From assembly GCA_009746045.1 (NCBI GenBank), contig RPFO01000102.1, positions 2,363,308 through 2,427,307 on the forward strand: 64,000 nucleotides of DNA. The letters run 5' to 3'. The notes under the pieces are model-generated. The model made no database searches, was not told where the DNA came from, and worked only from the letters and a program-made list of their open reading frames with translations. Made by a program: the position numbers and the translations under genes. This DNA is from Mesostigma viride (lineage: Eukaryota > Streptophyta > Mesostigmatophyceae > Mesostigmatales > Mesostigmataceae). Shown here in pieces: positions 9,870 through 20,561 of the stretch. How positions within the stretch are numbered: position 1 is the stretch's first letter; every line of letters starts with the position of its first letter.

Positions 9870-10982
9870 ACCCCGCCCTGCCCACTGCAGACCGGCGTCT
9901 GGCAGGGTTGCGTCCTGTCGCCGTACCTGTTTATTATTGTAGTGGATTATGTTATGCGCCAGGCACGTGCTCGCTTTGCTAGCATTGCAGGCCGTGCCCC
10001 TGGCCTAGCGATCACGAACGAGCTTGGGGAAGGGGGGCCGACTAACAAGCAGAATTTACTAGCTGACCTCATTTATGCCGACGACATCACGCTCATCGAG
10101 AAGCCGGAGTCTGCCCAACTTTGGCTGGACTGCCTGGCGCTCGAGGCTCGGGCGGTTGGTCTAGAAATCAGCCCCAAAACGGAGGCCCTGGCCCTCGGCA
10201 TGGCAGGGCCCCCACCCACACTCCGCCTCTTAGACGATGCCGAGGTCAACTACCCTACTTCAGGCCGCTTCAAGCTGCTCGGCAGTTGGCTTCCCGACTG
10301 CGAGGACGACATGACGACACGGATCGGCATGGCGTGGGCGCACCTCCATGACCACCGCCGCTGGTGGAGCAACCCCGCCCTACCCCGGATCGTCAAGCGT
10401 GACCTCTTCAAGGTCGTCATTCTGACGATCCTGACCTACGGCGCCGAGACGTGGACACTGATGCAGGAGCTGGAGCAACGACTCGACGGCGCCGTCACCA
10501 AGATGCTGCGCAAGGCCCTTAACATCCCCTTTGGTTTGCACATTAGTAATGAGGATTTGTACGCTGATTTGCCCTATGTTTCCCACATTATTAGGCACAG
10601 GCGCCTGGGCCTAGCCGGGCACCTGGCCCGCACAGATCAGGTAGATACATCAGATAGACTAGCTGGCACCAAGCCCGCCCAGCCTGGGCGATATGTCCTC
10701 ACCTGGCGTGCCCGGGCCGGCCGCGCGCGGCAGGGCCGCCACCCGTGGACTTTTCGTGATAGACTCGGCATGGACATGTGCTACACTAGACGTGACGGGC
10801 TTGACACCCCCGGGCAGCCTCCTGGTTTGTCTGTAATATGGAGGCAGATGGTGCGCAAGGATAGATGGCAAGTAGTGATGAAGGAGACCACCCCCAAGCC
10901 TGTGGGGGCTCCGCGTGTGACCAAGTATGGCATTCATAGCGATTCGGGCCGCGGTGCCCACACCCCTGTAACTAGGACCTAG
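9870..10982 (+). CDS. LINE ORF2, second part: catalytic RT core and C-terminal region
   Basis: In the shifted frame the RT continues with QTGVWQGCVLSPYLF and the YADD catalytic box near residue 70 of this segment. The C-terminal LINE region follows with LTYGAETWTL near 188 and IRHRRLGLAGHLAR near 241, both common in AP-endonuclease LINEs. It stops at TAG 10980-10982. Homology runs unbroken across the 1-bp shift, so the two parts are one broken gene and not two genes. Confidence 0.9.
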   Translation, partial: TPPCPLQTGVWQGCVLSPYLFIIVVDYVMRQARARFASIAGRAPGLAITNELGEGGPTNKQNLLADLIYADDITLIEKPESAQLWLDCLALEARAVGLEISPKTEALALGMAGPPPTLRLLDDAEVNYPTSGRFKLLGSWLPDCEDDMTTRIGMAWAHLHDHRRWWSNPALPRIVKRDLFKVVILTILTYGAETWTLMQELEQRLDGAVTKMLRKALNIPFGLHISNEDLYADLPYVSHIIRHRRLGLAGHLARTDQVDTSDRLAGTKPAQPGRYVLTWRARAGRARQGRHPWTFRDRLGMDMCYTRRDGLDTPGQPPGLSVIWRQMVRKDRWQVVMKETTPKPVGAPRVTKYGIHSDSGRGAHTPVTRT

Positions 10983-11037
10983 ATAGCTTATACCATCCAT
11001 TCCATCCCATGTTCCCCTCCCACTGAGGACTTATGCT

Positions 11038-11056
11038 CACGTGACGCAGTCACGTG
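11038..11056 (+). promoter_or_regulatory. LINE 3' UTR hairpin
   Basis: CACGTGAC and GTCACGTG surround a GCA loop, a perfect 8-bp stem just before the (TTAA)n tail. Diverged versions occur in the LINE tails near 19507, 19790 and 25780. It could be the RNA structure recognised by the reverse transcriptase (inference). Confidence 0.65.
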
Positions 11057-11075
11057 TCTATTAATTAATTAATTA

Positions 11076-11089
11076 ATGACACAATAGTA
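11076..11089 (+). repeat. LINE target-site duplication, right
   Basis: Exact copy of 5467-5480, immediately after the (TTAA)n tail. Confidence 0.9.
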
Positions 11090-11854
11090 GTATCCATGGA
11101 CGTACACTCACGACAAATTGGCTTTGGAAAAACTAAATCACATGAATGCGTCACAGAGCACTGATAACTCCTCAATATAACAGATGGCACCTGCGGGTGA
11201 AGAAAGATCCATCTAAGCAAAATCTAGCCATGGAAGATAACCACAGTTCCCAGCTTTTCTTTTCACAGCCATTGGCTAACGTTGCCTTTCTGTTGATGTG
11301 TGAGGATGTTTATAGACACGCCCATGTCAAATTGATATGAAATAATCACTCTTACGCTGCTACCTCTATTCATGGCAGGGCGGGGAACCGTCTGTCATGA
11401 ACAATGTTGTGGAAGCCCCCCCGAGATATAGAGGAAGCAAGCTGTTTAGATGCATGGGGAGATTAAAGATCTGGCATAACCTAAATGCATGTATATGTGT
11501 TGGCATTAGATCATCTATCAGCCATGCATGATGGCCCTGCTGATTGTGGCCTTCAGTGAGCTAACTTGCGCCTCAGCCCATACACGTGTCTTTGCCCCCC
11601 GGCCTCACCTTTATATAGCATCCACTTTGTATCGATCAGCCTACTTGTTGTTGTGCATCAATTGCACCCGCGCATTTGGGCCTACGCCACGATGCCTGGA
11701 GAGCTAAAGTCCTCTGTTGTGGCCGGCCTGCCCGCACCTCGTAAGCTAGCAAGAGCTAGTGCAAGCTAGTCAAGGACCATGCCACCTAATCAATTATGCG
11801 CGGTCCCGTTAATGGGGACACGCGTGAAGCACGTGTAGTGCTTTACATCCCTGT
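11090..11854. other. Intergenic stretch without recognised feature
   Basis: No exon-like or transposon-like sequence recognised on either strand; open frames are short and lack recognisable motifs. Confidence 0.5.
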
Positions 11855-12588
11855 ATGTTGCACAAGGCATTACCCCGCCATGTCCACTGCAGACCGGCGT
11901 CTGGCAGGGTTGCGTCCTGTCACCGTACCTAACTATTATTATTATTGTAGTGGATTATGTTATGCGCCAGGCACGTGCCCGCTTTGCTCTGCTTGCTGGC
12001 CGCGAACCTGGCCTAGTGATTAAAAGAATGAGCCTGGGGAGGGGCCGGGGGCCTACGAACCAGCAGAATTTACTCGCTGATCTCATCTATGCCGATCGAC
12101 GACATCACGCTCATTGAGAAGCCGGAGTCTGCCCACTCTGGCTGGACTGCCTGGCGCTCGAGGCCCCGGTGCTGTTAAGGTCTAGAAATCAGCCCAAAAA
12201 CGGAGGCCATGCCATGCAAGGGCCGGGCCCTTGGCCTGGCCGGCCCCCGCCTGTGCTCCGCCTCTTAGACGACACAACAGTAAATTTCCCGGCCTGCTTC
12301 AGGCTTCTTCAAGCTGGTTGGCAGATGCCTGGCTTAATTCCCGACTGCGACATGTCACATGACAACCCGGATCGGCATGGCATGGGGACAACTCCACGAG
12401 CACCGTCGCTGGTGGAGCAACCCCGCCCTGCCCCGGCTTGTCAAGTGCGACCTGTTCAAGGTACGTCGTCATTCTGACGATCCTGACCTACGTATGGCGC
12501 CATGATGTGAACGCTGACGCAGGAGCTGGAAAACGCCTCGACAGCACCGTCACCAAGATGCTGCTGGCACGGCACTGAATGGCTCCCT
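11855..12588 (+). mobile_element. Decayed LINE fragment, 5' part (split by a DNA element)
   Basis: Clearly related to 9850-10530 of the full LINE, starting near GGCATTACCCCGCC and including the QTGVWQGC box region, with many small indels. It breaks off at TTAA 12589-12592; the continuation resumes at 18440 with TTGGTTTGCACATTAGCAATG. The left boundary is approximate (5' truncated). Confidence 0.8.
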
Positions 12589-14340
12589 TTAACCCTTAAA
12601 CCGTAGCAACTCAGTCCTAAAAAACGGACTGAGTTGCACATCTTTGCACATTTGTTGTGTATGGCCTAAAAACAATTTCTGGCCACCCCTTGGTACCAAG
12701 CATGCATTTATGTTGAATTTCTTTGGGGACATGTCACCGGTCCCATATCTACGACTTTTGGGTGCTATAAATAGCACCAACCCCAGGGGGGTACGGAAAA
12801 ATGGGGTTTGAGACATACATCATGCAATATGGACCACTTACACAAATATATAGGCCCTGGAATTTCAAAGGCAGTTACTTTATATCACAGGCATGCCATC
12901 AATGCATTCACAACATGACATGCTACAGAACTGCACAAGCTAGCTAGCAAAAATCCCAAAATAGCTCAGTCCGTTTAATAGGACTGAGTTTTTTTGGGGG
13001 GGTGGCTAGCACTACCGTTTTGGTTTCCTATCCCAATGTGGCATAAAACATCATAGCTGGCCACACATGCATCCTCCAACACATTTCCAGCATATAAAAC
13101 AGCAGCTCATGCTATATAATACTGTAAATCTAGTGCCATTGGGCAGAAAGCACGCGTAGAAGGCACATGCAAGGAGCTTATTACCAACGTACCCTATACG
13201 CTACAAACAACTTCAAAATACAAGGAAAAAGGAAAGAAACAAAATTAGCAACTTGCTGATGCTTAAATGCAAGCAGATCCCAGGCATCTCTATGTCTCTA
13301 ACACACAGCAAACACACAAAAAGAAGGCGGACTTGGCCAGCGTGCATGCCTAGAACTGGGCAGAAAAACACTCGTCCTGAGTTGTTTAAGCAACGGAAAG
13401 CATCGTATCATCACACTGAACATTATTACAAACGATATCTGTCGTTATACCGACATTCATGTTGTAGCATACGCTAAAAGCAGTCAAAACTCGTCCAAAA
13501 TCTGGCCGAGGTAACATTACTACCCAACCATCACAAGCCTATGCACAGAAGCAATAAAACAACAAAAAGACAGTCATAAAGCTTCGATTATAGCCCCGAG
13601 TCTGGTATCGAAACAATATATGACACATGCGCGGTCACTGAGACATGATAAAAGGCTAAAACGTACCTGGTCGAAACCGCAGATTACCTTGTTTGCAGGA
13701 GCTAGCACGCCCACCCGACGAACGTAGCCGCAAGCATGTCCTGGCCGCCATTGATGGTCAACTGTGCTAGTAACGACGTAACTAACTCATCCATACGCAA
13801 AAATCCGAACATTTTCTGCCGAGCAACAAGTACAGCTTGCACTGTCATCGCCTGGCTGCTCACGCGATTTGCTGCGCCGCCACATAACCTCGAGACATAT
13901 CTAGGCATTTGTAAATGTTGCATGGCTACGCAAATAGCATTTACAAGACCTAGGGATGATGCCTACAAAGTTTCAGTCGAATACGTCAAGCCATGCTCTC
14001 GCCCCAGTCAGTTGTTTGTGCCACCATAGCCGCGGACGTGAATAATTTTTATTCACGTCGTCCTCGTTTGGCCATGGTACCCCCCCTACTTTCCTTGACC
14101 ATAGGTCCCTGTCCAGGTGTCCAAAAGGAGCAAACCAGGGGTGTACGTGAAAGTACAAATCTAGATCTCGAAGCTGGTCCAAACAGAATATTCAAACGTT
14201 TGCTAGAATTATAGCTAGTTCTGCCACAAACTCGGTCCGTTTAAGGGGACTCGCACGTCCAAAAGCCTGAAAAACAGACTTTAATGAGTATCAGTTCCAA
14301 TGCACATGGGAACCATCTAGTGATGATTGGGTACCATAAA

Positions 14341-14862
14341 TATCAAGTAACGTGCGTGTTTGCAACTTGCCCGTTGAAACTCTACGGCGGAGCCAATTTT
14401 CGGAAGAACCTCACCCTTCTGCTTGCAAATTAGGGACAAATTCGGTGGATGGATGGATGTATGTATGTCATATGTATGTATGGATGGATGGATGGATTGA
14501 CGGATTTTCATCCCCTATTCCTATGTTTTCTCACGTGTACGGCCTTATCAAGTAACGTGCGTGTTTGCAACTTGCCCGTTGAAACTCTACGGCGGAGCCA
14601 ATTTTCGGAAGAACCTCACCCTTCTGCTTGCAAATTAGGAACAAATTCGGTGGATGGATGGATGGATGTATGTATGTATGTATGTATGGATGGATGGATT
14701 GACGGATTTTCATCCCCTATTCCTATGTTTTCTCACGTGTACGGCCTTATAAGCTTCGCCAATTCTGGCGAACCTAACGGTTCTTCCGAAAATTGGCTCC
14801 GCCTGATAAGCTTCGCCAATTCTGGCGAACCTAACGGTTCTTCCGAAAATTGGCTCCGCCTG
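14341..14862. repeat. 205-bp tandem duplication followed by two 57-bp units
   Basis: 14341-14545 and 14546-14750 are near-identical and contain a GGAT/GTAT microsatellite. They are followed by two identical 57-bp units (14749-14805, 14806-14862). The 57-bp unit contains the reverse complement of a segment in the 205-bp unit (GCGGAGCCAATTTTCGG), so the block can fold back on itself. Confidence 0.85.
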
Positions 14863-16688
14863 ATGATGTTTGGACATTCATACCACCACTTGTTGGGGGT
14901 ACTACCCCCAACCACGCACCGGTGGCGAGCTAAAAATAGAAAAAGACGCTATTTATGAGATATTTTGCCCAAGACAAACCACTGACTTGTCTAAATGACC
15001 TGCCCATACATACCTGCAAAGTTCCCCCACTTTTTTAAAAGCTGGGCTATTTACATGGCCAAAATGGTCACATTTGTTATTAATTTTCCCGCAAAATGGG
15101 TATGACTTTTTTGAGCCAAAAAAAATAAATCAAATCATTAACACATCAGATTGGGTCATCCATACATGCGATATTCCACTGAGTGGGGGGAAACACAACC
15201 ACAAAGTTTGAGCTCATTCTGACAAGCGTAGCTCAAGTTATTGATTTTCCTGTGATGCCACCTGGGTAGACGCTAAAAGAGAATTGACGGAGCTAGTGCT
15301 AAGCAAAAATGACATCTGTTTTGCTACCCTAGACACCCAAAAACATGCCCACTTTGATCACGGAGTGTGAGGAGGATGTCCGGAGCGTCATACGCCCCAC
15401 CCCTCCATCGGCACAGCCAGCCTTGTGAGTCTACCCTTAACAACAAGGCTGGTAGGACGACACGCCTGAGCAGCATATGTCATGCCTATCTCAGGCTAAT
15501 AATGTGTGATTTTGTGCCAACAACCAAGTTGTTCCACCCAACAACACATTAAAAACCCTGTTCCAAAATGCCCAACAAGCCGGACATGTGGAGGACCACA
15601 CACGCAGTATATAAAGAGAAAATAAGCTGACTTTTTATCCAGCCAACCTGTGGCTAGCTGCTCTGGTTAGCATGACAAAGGCTATCATTTACTCAGTGGG
15701 AAAGGTGAAGAGACCATTGGAACAACCTACCTGACGCATGTGCCACCAAAGCATGATTGTGTCCCGCAAAATGCACACTGCCTCCTTTCTAACAAGCACG
15801 AGCCACTTTCTTTAGGAGACAGGTGCCAGCTCGTCAGTGTCTGGGGAAAATGATGCCGCTGCTTAGGAAGACCGCGTGAATTTCCTCGAACACAACTGTC
15901 TACAAAGCAAAAGAAATTTCAGAGAAGCATGGAAATAAAAGCATTACACCTTCCCGACAGGTTGTGGGCCACGCGCTGCAGCAAGCCAGCCACGTCACAG
16001 ACGAACTTGCTAAAAAACATCCAGGAATCTAGCGATGCAGCGCCAGGACCCGCAAGTTCATGGCTGCATCTGGCCGGAAAGAAGGCAAAAAGCTTACGCT
16101 CAACGAGCTAAGAAAGCAGGAAAGCGCTACCTTAGGACGTTTAATACAAGAACGTACCATAACGGGCATTTATTCGTGCCCAGGCGCACAAGAAAGGCCA
16201 CCCTTTCATGGAGAGGTCGGGCGCGCATCGCGCAGGCCTAATGTTATCTTACCGCAAAATGACGGGAAAGGTAAAGATAGCAGCGGGAATTTTTACGGCT
16301 TTAGAAACATCATTAAACTAGCTAGCTTCCATTAGGACCATCAAAACTGGCAACAATCGACAATCACACCTGCAGGCATCCATTATACTTTATTCATCCC
16401 GACAGAAATTCAGGCCGGACCCCCCCTGCCGATGGTAAAGAAAAAGAGCCCGCGACATTATAGATCGCAACTATCCCACCATAAATTAGAATCAGTAACT
16501 AATTTTCTCCAAGAATCGAGCATTTTTTCTGCTTTCCGCGAGCCAGATTTGTCACGTTTCGTCTAAAAGCAGTCACCATGGCCACTTCCGCAAGGGGTGC
16601 GCGCACCGTGCACCCACTTTTCACGGTACGGAGGGTACCGCGGAATTTTTTTGGCGCGGAAAATATTCGCCGCGCCGAGTCCCCTTAA

Positions 16689-18387
16689 CCCCTAAATGGT
16701 CTTGCTGCCGATTTTCCGCCAAAAAGTGACTTAGAGCCGATTTGTCGGCACCTACTCGGGGGACCAGTTTGCGAGAATACTATTGGGAATTAGGAAACGT
16801 TTAGCTGAGAAGAATGAAAGTTTATAAGTTTCTCCAGAACATGATACTAGGGTTTGCTATATTTTGACCAAGTTTAACAGGTGTTCCAGACCGTCAAAGT
16901 ACAAGGGGTCAGGGTACTTTTTCACGTACAACGTGCATTCCGGAAAACGACGACCTGGCCATGGCGGCTTGCGCCCACGCATGGCATTTACGTTTGCGTT
17001 CGAATTTTCTGGCCAAACTTAGGGTATTGATTTTATACGTCCTAAAGATCATACAGGCCAATTTTTGGTTCGCGGGAATGCCATTTGATAGGTGTCGGCA
17101 GCGTTCTTGCTGGAAAAAACTGCGATCAGGCCGGACGATAGAAACGTTGACAGCAATACCTTTCCGGCGTATTTTAAAGGATATATCGGTTTCTTTGTAC
17201 TTTTTATGATACATATTAGTCGTAAACGTGCAAGGGTGGCCAGAAATCGCCGAATCCAGCGACCATGCTGCACAACTTTGGTGTGCCGAAATGCGCCATT
17301 TTGCGGCCACCGCCTGGGCCAAGGTAACGCCATCCATGCCTGGTAAAGCTTAAGCATCGTTTTCCTATCGATGTTTGACGTTTATATATACGTTCTAGCT
17401 TGTGTAGCACATTCTTTTTGCATTATTCATGCTCTTTCTTGACCCTGGCCTGGCCCCTTTCTAAAACACCCTTCTTAGATGCTTCCCTCAGTCAGTTGAC
17501 CTGCCACAGGGTGATGGTGATAAGTTTTAGAGGCTGTATGGGTTTGAATACCTCCATATATGTTTGTTATACATTTCCCACACACATATTGCATGAGTGT
17601 GAGGCAGTTGGCTGGTCTCTGTGGCATCATCAAGCATGTAACCGGTGAGTAGAAGCTTCCCATTGTCAGCATGTGCCACCAGGTGTGCTGGCCATCACCT
17701 GGAAAGCTATAGCAGCTTAGGCCTAGTTTATCCTTGCTAGGGCAGGCTGAAATAGGCTTAAAATCACTAGTTTGTTGGTGGCTGCCTCCTAGAATGCATG
17801 CCTTGCGTAGGGTATCCGTACCACGTTACCTACGTGCATGGACAAGGTGGCACCTGCACATAGGTGCCATGTAAGGGCAGTGTGATGATGCAGTTATGTT
17901 TCCCCATCATTGTGGAAGGGAAATGTATTGTTTGGCATGGTTGGGGGCCATATTAGTAGGTATTAGTAGGTAGTATGCCCACTCCTACCCCCTTGGTTGC
18001 TTTTTACCAACGGTACCCCTATGGGCTGTACTGGGTGTAACTGCTGGTATACCCACCCAAATGATGACCCCAATGGCTCAAACTGTTCAGCAACTAATTG
18101 TTTATCATCCCTGAAGTGGTAGGTGCCTAGCTCTTACAACATAATTCAAAATGCACATTCTACCAAAAATGAAAACGCTCGTCTTGACCCCCCTGACTTT
18201 GACGGCAGTTATACATGGCCTACGATGAATATATGTGAGGTTGTGATATATCATGGCTTAGGGCAACTCATGGACATGCTTGCCCCCCAAGGACAGCCAT
18301 TGGATATTGCTAGGTTGTACAGGGGCTGGTTTACAAAATAGGTGAGTTACTGCCGATTTATCGGCAGCATTTCCGCCCATTTAGGGG
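16689..18387 (+). mobile_element. 1.7-kb DNA element with CCCCTAAATGG ends, copy 1
   Basis: Begins CCCCTAAATGG and ends with its reverse complement; TTAA flanks both sides (16685-16688, 18388-18391). Near each end lie palindromes of the type GCCGATNNATCGGC. A nearly identical copy lies inverted at 20562-22250. Open frames up to 142 aa occur inside but show no transposase motifs, so this is probably a non-autonomous terminal-inverted-repeat element. It is nested within the 12593-18435 element. Confidence 0.8.
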
Positions 18388-18439
18388 TTAATAGGACTGA
18401 GAAAAACTCAGTCCACTAAAACGGACCGAGTACCGTTAA

Positions 18440-18895
18440 TTGGTTTGCACATTAGCAATGAGGATTTGTATGCTGATTTACCATATGTTTCCCACATTCT
18501 TAGGCCCAGGCGCCTGGGCCTAGCCGGGCACCTGGTCTGCACAGATCAGGTCTAGATACATAAGATAGACTAGCTGGCACCAAGCCTGCCCAATTAACCC
18601 CAGCGTTGTGTCCTCAACGGTGGCATGCCCCAGGCTGCATGTGCGCGCCGGCCAGGCCGCCCTCCGTGGACTTTCCGTGAAATCGGCTAGTGTGCTACCC
18701 TTGACGGGGCATGCAGGCTCACGCCCGCGGGGAGTCCCTGGTTTGTCTGTAATTATATATGGAGGCAGATGACGCGTAAAGATATACACTGTACTAAGGT
18801 GGCAAACAGTAAGCAAATGAAGGCCACCATGCCCCCTAGTCATTGGGGCCTCCGCGTGTGACTAAGGTTGGCATGCATAGTGATTCGGGCCGTAC
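18440..18895 (+). mobile_element. Decayed LINE fragment, 3' part (continuation)
   Basis: Continues the LINE homology cut at 12588: it matches 10533-10960 of the intact LINE, including the region of the RHRRLGLAGHL motif, with frameshifts. Confidence 0.8.
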
Positions 18896-19155
18896 GTGAC
18901 CAGTACGTGCCCGCAATTAACACATGCCCATGCCCAGCCAGAGACGGAAAGTTTAGTGCATGGTGATCGACCTTGCCGCGCGCGCCCGGCCTGCGCATGC
19001 ATGTGGGGCACTGCCTGCATGATGCCACGTGATCGAGCCGGACAAAACGCCCGGGGCCGGTGTGCGGGCTTGGTGCCATGGCTAGTCGATCTGTCTGACG
19101 TATCTACCTGATATGTGTGGCGGGCCATGCAGATGCCCATGCATGCAGCTATAGG
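18896..19155 (-). mobile_element. LINE fragment, antisense
   Basis: Reverse complement matches about 10600-10790 of the intact LINE. It abuts the sense fragment head to head, as from a twin-priming-like inversion or a second insertion. The following 300 bp hold no recognisable feature except a G-rich tract. Confidence 0.65.
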
Positions 19156-19386
19156 CCGGCCCAGCCCGGGGCCTGTGCAAAAATGTGGGGGAAAAAATCA
19201 AATTAAACTATAACATCATGACTTCGTTGGGAGATCATGTACTACGTATTCCATGCATGGCTGATGAAGGTGGGGGGGACTGAACTGAGCCGCGAGCCCG
19301 CGAAAAACAAGATAACGGCTGTCAGACTCTAATCTAAGCTACAAACCCCCTAAATACTCTACTCAGTAAAGCGCCCCTTCCTTCTG

Positions 19387-19432
19387 CGGGGGCCGGGGGC
19401 CGGGGGCCGGGCGGGGGGCCGGGGGCTTGCCC
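19387..19432 (+). other. G-rich tract, potential G-quadruplex
   Basis: Six or more runs of four to six G separated by CC, compatible with a G-quadruplex on the + strand. Confidence 0.6.
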
Positions 19433-19477
19433 ACTGAGGGGCTGGTGCATGTGCCTGTGGGCCTGGACGTACGGTCT

Positions 19478-19535
19478 GCCACCTCTTAATTAATTAACTA
19501 ATTAAAAAGCACGCGACTGCGTCACGTGGGTGCAT
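19478..19535 (-). mobile_element. LINE 3' tail remnant, antisense
   Basis: A TTAATTAATTAA-type tail followed by CACGCGACTGCGTCACGTG, the reverse-oriented LINE 3' hairpin with one stem change. Confidence 0.6.
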
Positions 19536-19737
19536 GCCAATACAGAGTAAAGGAACCTTCAACCCCTATACATGTACAACAAGGAGTGAGGGCGCCCTGG
19601 CTTCTCTCGATCACTGCCGCAAGTGGGCAGGCCACAGAGCGCTCTCCGTCTCCACAGCATGGTGCCGGGGCACAACACTGTGGCGGTGCAATTACAACAA
19701 TGTAATACTATATAGGTAGGCTGAAGCGTGAGTTAAT

Positions 19738-20445
19738 TAAGTTAATTAAATTAATTAATTAATTAATTAATTAATTAATTAATTAATAGACACGTGACTG
19801 CGTCATGTGATCTAGCGTAAGTCGGCTCAGTGGGAGGGGAACATGGGATGGAATGGACGATGTAAGCTATCTAGCTAGGTCGACTAGTTACAGGGTTGTG
19901 GCCAGGCACCACGGCCCGAATCGCTAGCTATGCCAATGCCATACGCGGTCACACGCGGAGCCCCCACAGACTTGGGGGTGGCCTCCTAATCACTACTTGC
20001 CATCTATATATCATTGTGTAGTACCATCTGCATCCATATTACAGACAAAGCAGGACTCAGGCTGCCCGGGTGTGAGCCCGTCACGTCTTCTAGGGTAGCA
20101 CGTTGTCCATGCCGAGTCTATCACGAAAAGTCCACGGGTGGCGGCCCTGCCGCGCGCGGCCGTGGGCACGCCAGCCTGGTGAGGACATAACGCGGACCGG
20201 CACTGAACGCAAATGGTTTTCACCTTTGCGGCGTGCCAAATCAGAAAATAACGCCCAGGCTGGGCGGGCTTGGTGCCAGAGCTCTAGTCTATCTGATCGA
20301 TGTCGGTCTACCTGATCTGCATGTGCGGGCCAGGTGCCCGGCTAGGCCCAGGCGCCTGTGCCTAAGAATGTGGGAAACCTAGTAGGGCAAATCAGCGTAC
20401 AAATCCTCATAACTAATGTGCAAACCAAAGGGGATGTTAAGGCTG
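19738..20445 (-). mobile_element. 5'-truncated LINE copy, antisense
   Basis: Reading the - strand, it matches the LINE from about 10530 to the (TTAA)n tail, including the 3' hairpin (CACGTGACTGCGTCATGTG on the + strand). A 55-bp hairpin insertion interrupts it at 20193-20247. Confidence 0.8.
20193..20247. mobile_element. 55-bp hairpin insertion with 6-bp duplication
   Basis: The LINE copy is interrupted by 55 bp flanked on both sides by ATAACG (20187-20192, 20248-20253). Most of the insert folds as GGCACTGAACGCAAATGG against CACCTTTGCGGCGTGCC. The same hairpin forms the 3' end of the SINE-like repeats at 4736 and 5133. Confidence 0.6.
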
Positions 20446-20561
20446 ACGCCTAGCTTATGCTACACAGGTGAGGTGGGCTCCGAGACGTCGGCTAACCTTG
20501 GCGCAAGCTGATCGGGCCACATGCAAGGTGCTGCATGCAGAGCTCATTGAAGGTACTATAT

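Larger units (their letters stand above)
5481..11075 (+). mobile_element. Full-length APE-type non-LTR retrotransposon (LINE)
   Basis: A 5,595-bp element bounded by a perfect 14-bp duplication. From 5' to 3' it has a 5' UTR with a 12-bp perfect hairpin and an 81-bp direct repeat, ORF1 (RNA-binding-like), ORF2 (AP-endonuclease plus reverse transcriptase) overlapping ORF1 by ATGA, a short 3' UTR with a perfect hairpin, and a (TTAA)n tail instead of poly(A). These are hallmarks of target-primed insertion. Intact ends and exact duplications suggest a fairly recent arrival; one frameshift in ORF2 probably makes this copy non-autonomous. The clade is not settled by eye: the C-terminal part resembles RTE/CR1/L1-like elements. 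Confidence 0.9.
12593..18435. mobile_element. TTAA-flanked element inserted in the LINE fragment
   Basis: LINE sequence is interrupted between 12588 and 18440 and TTAA sits at both junctions (12589-12592, 18436-18439). Both ends carry an inverted subterminal hairpin built on ACTCAGTCC/GGACTGAGT (12608-12635 and about 18400-18424). The left end starts CCCTTAAACC. TTAA duplications recall piggyBac-type insertion, but I find no transposase, so it would be non-autonomous. Without the nested element its length is about 4.1 kb. Much of it is AT-rich sequence without recognisable genes. Confidence 0.6.
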
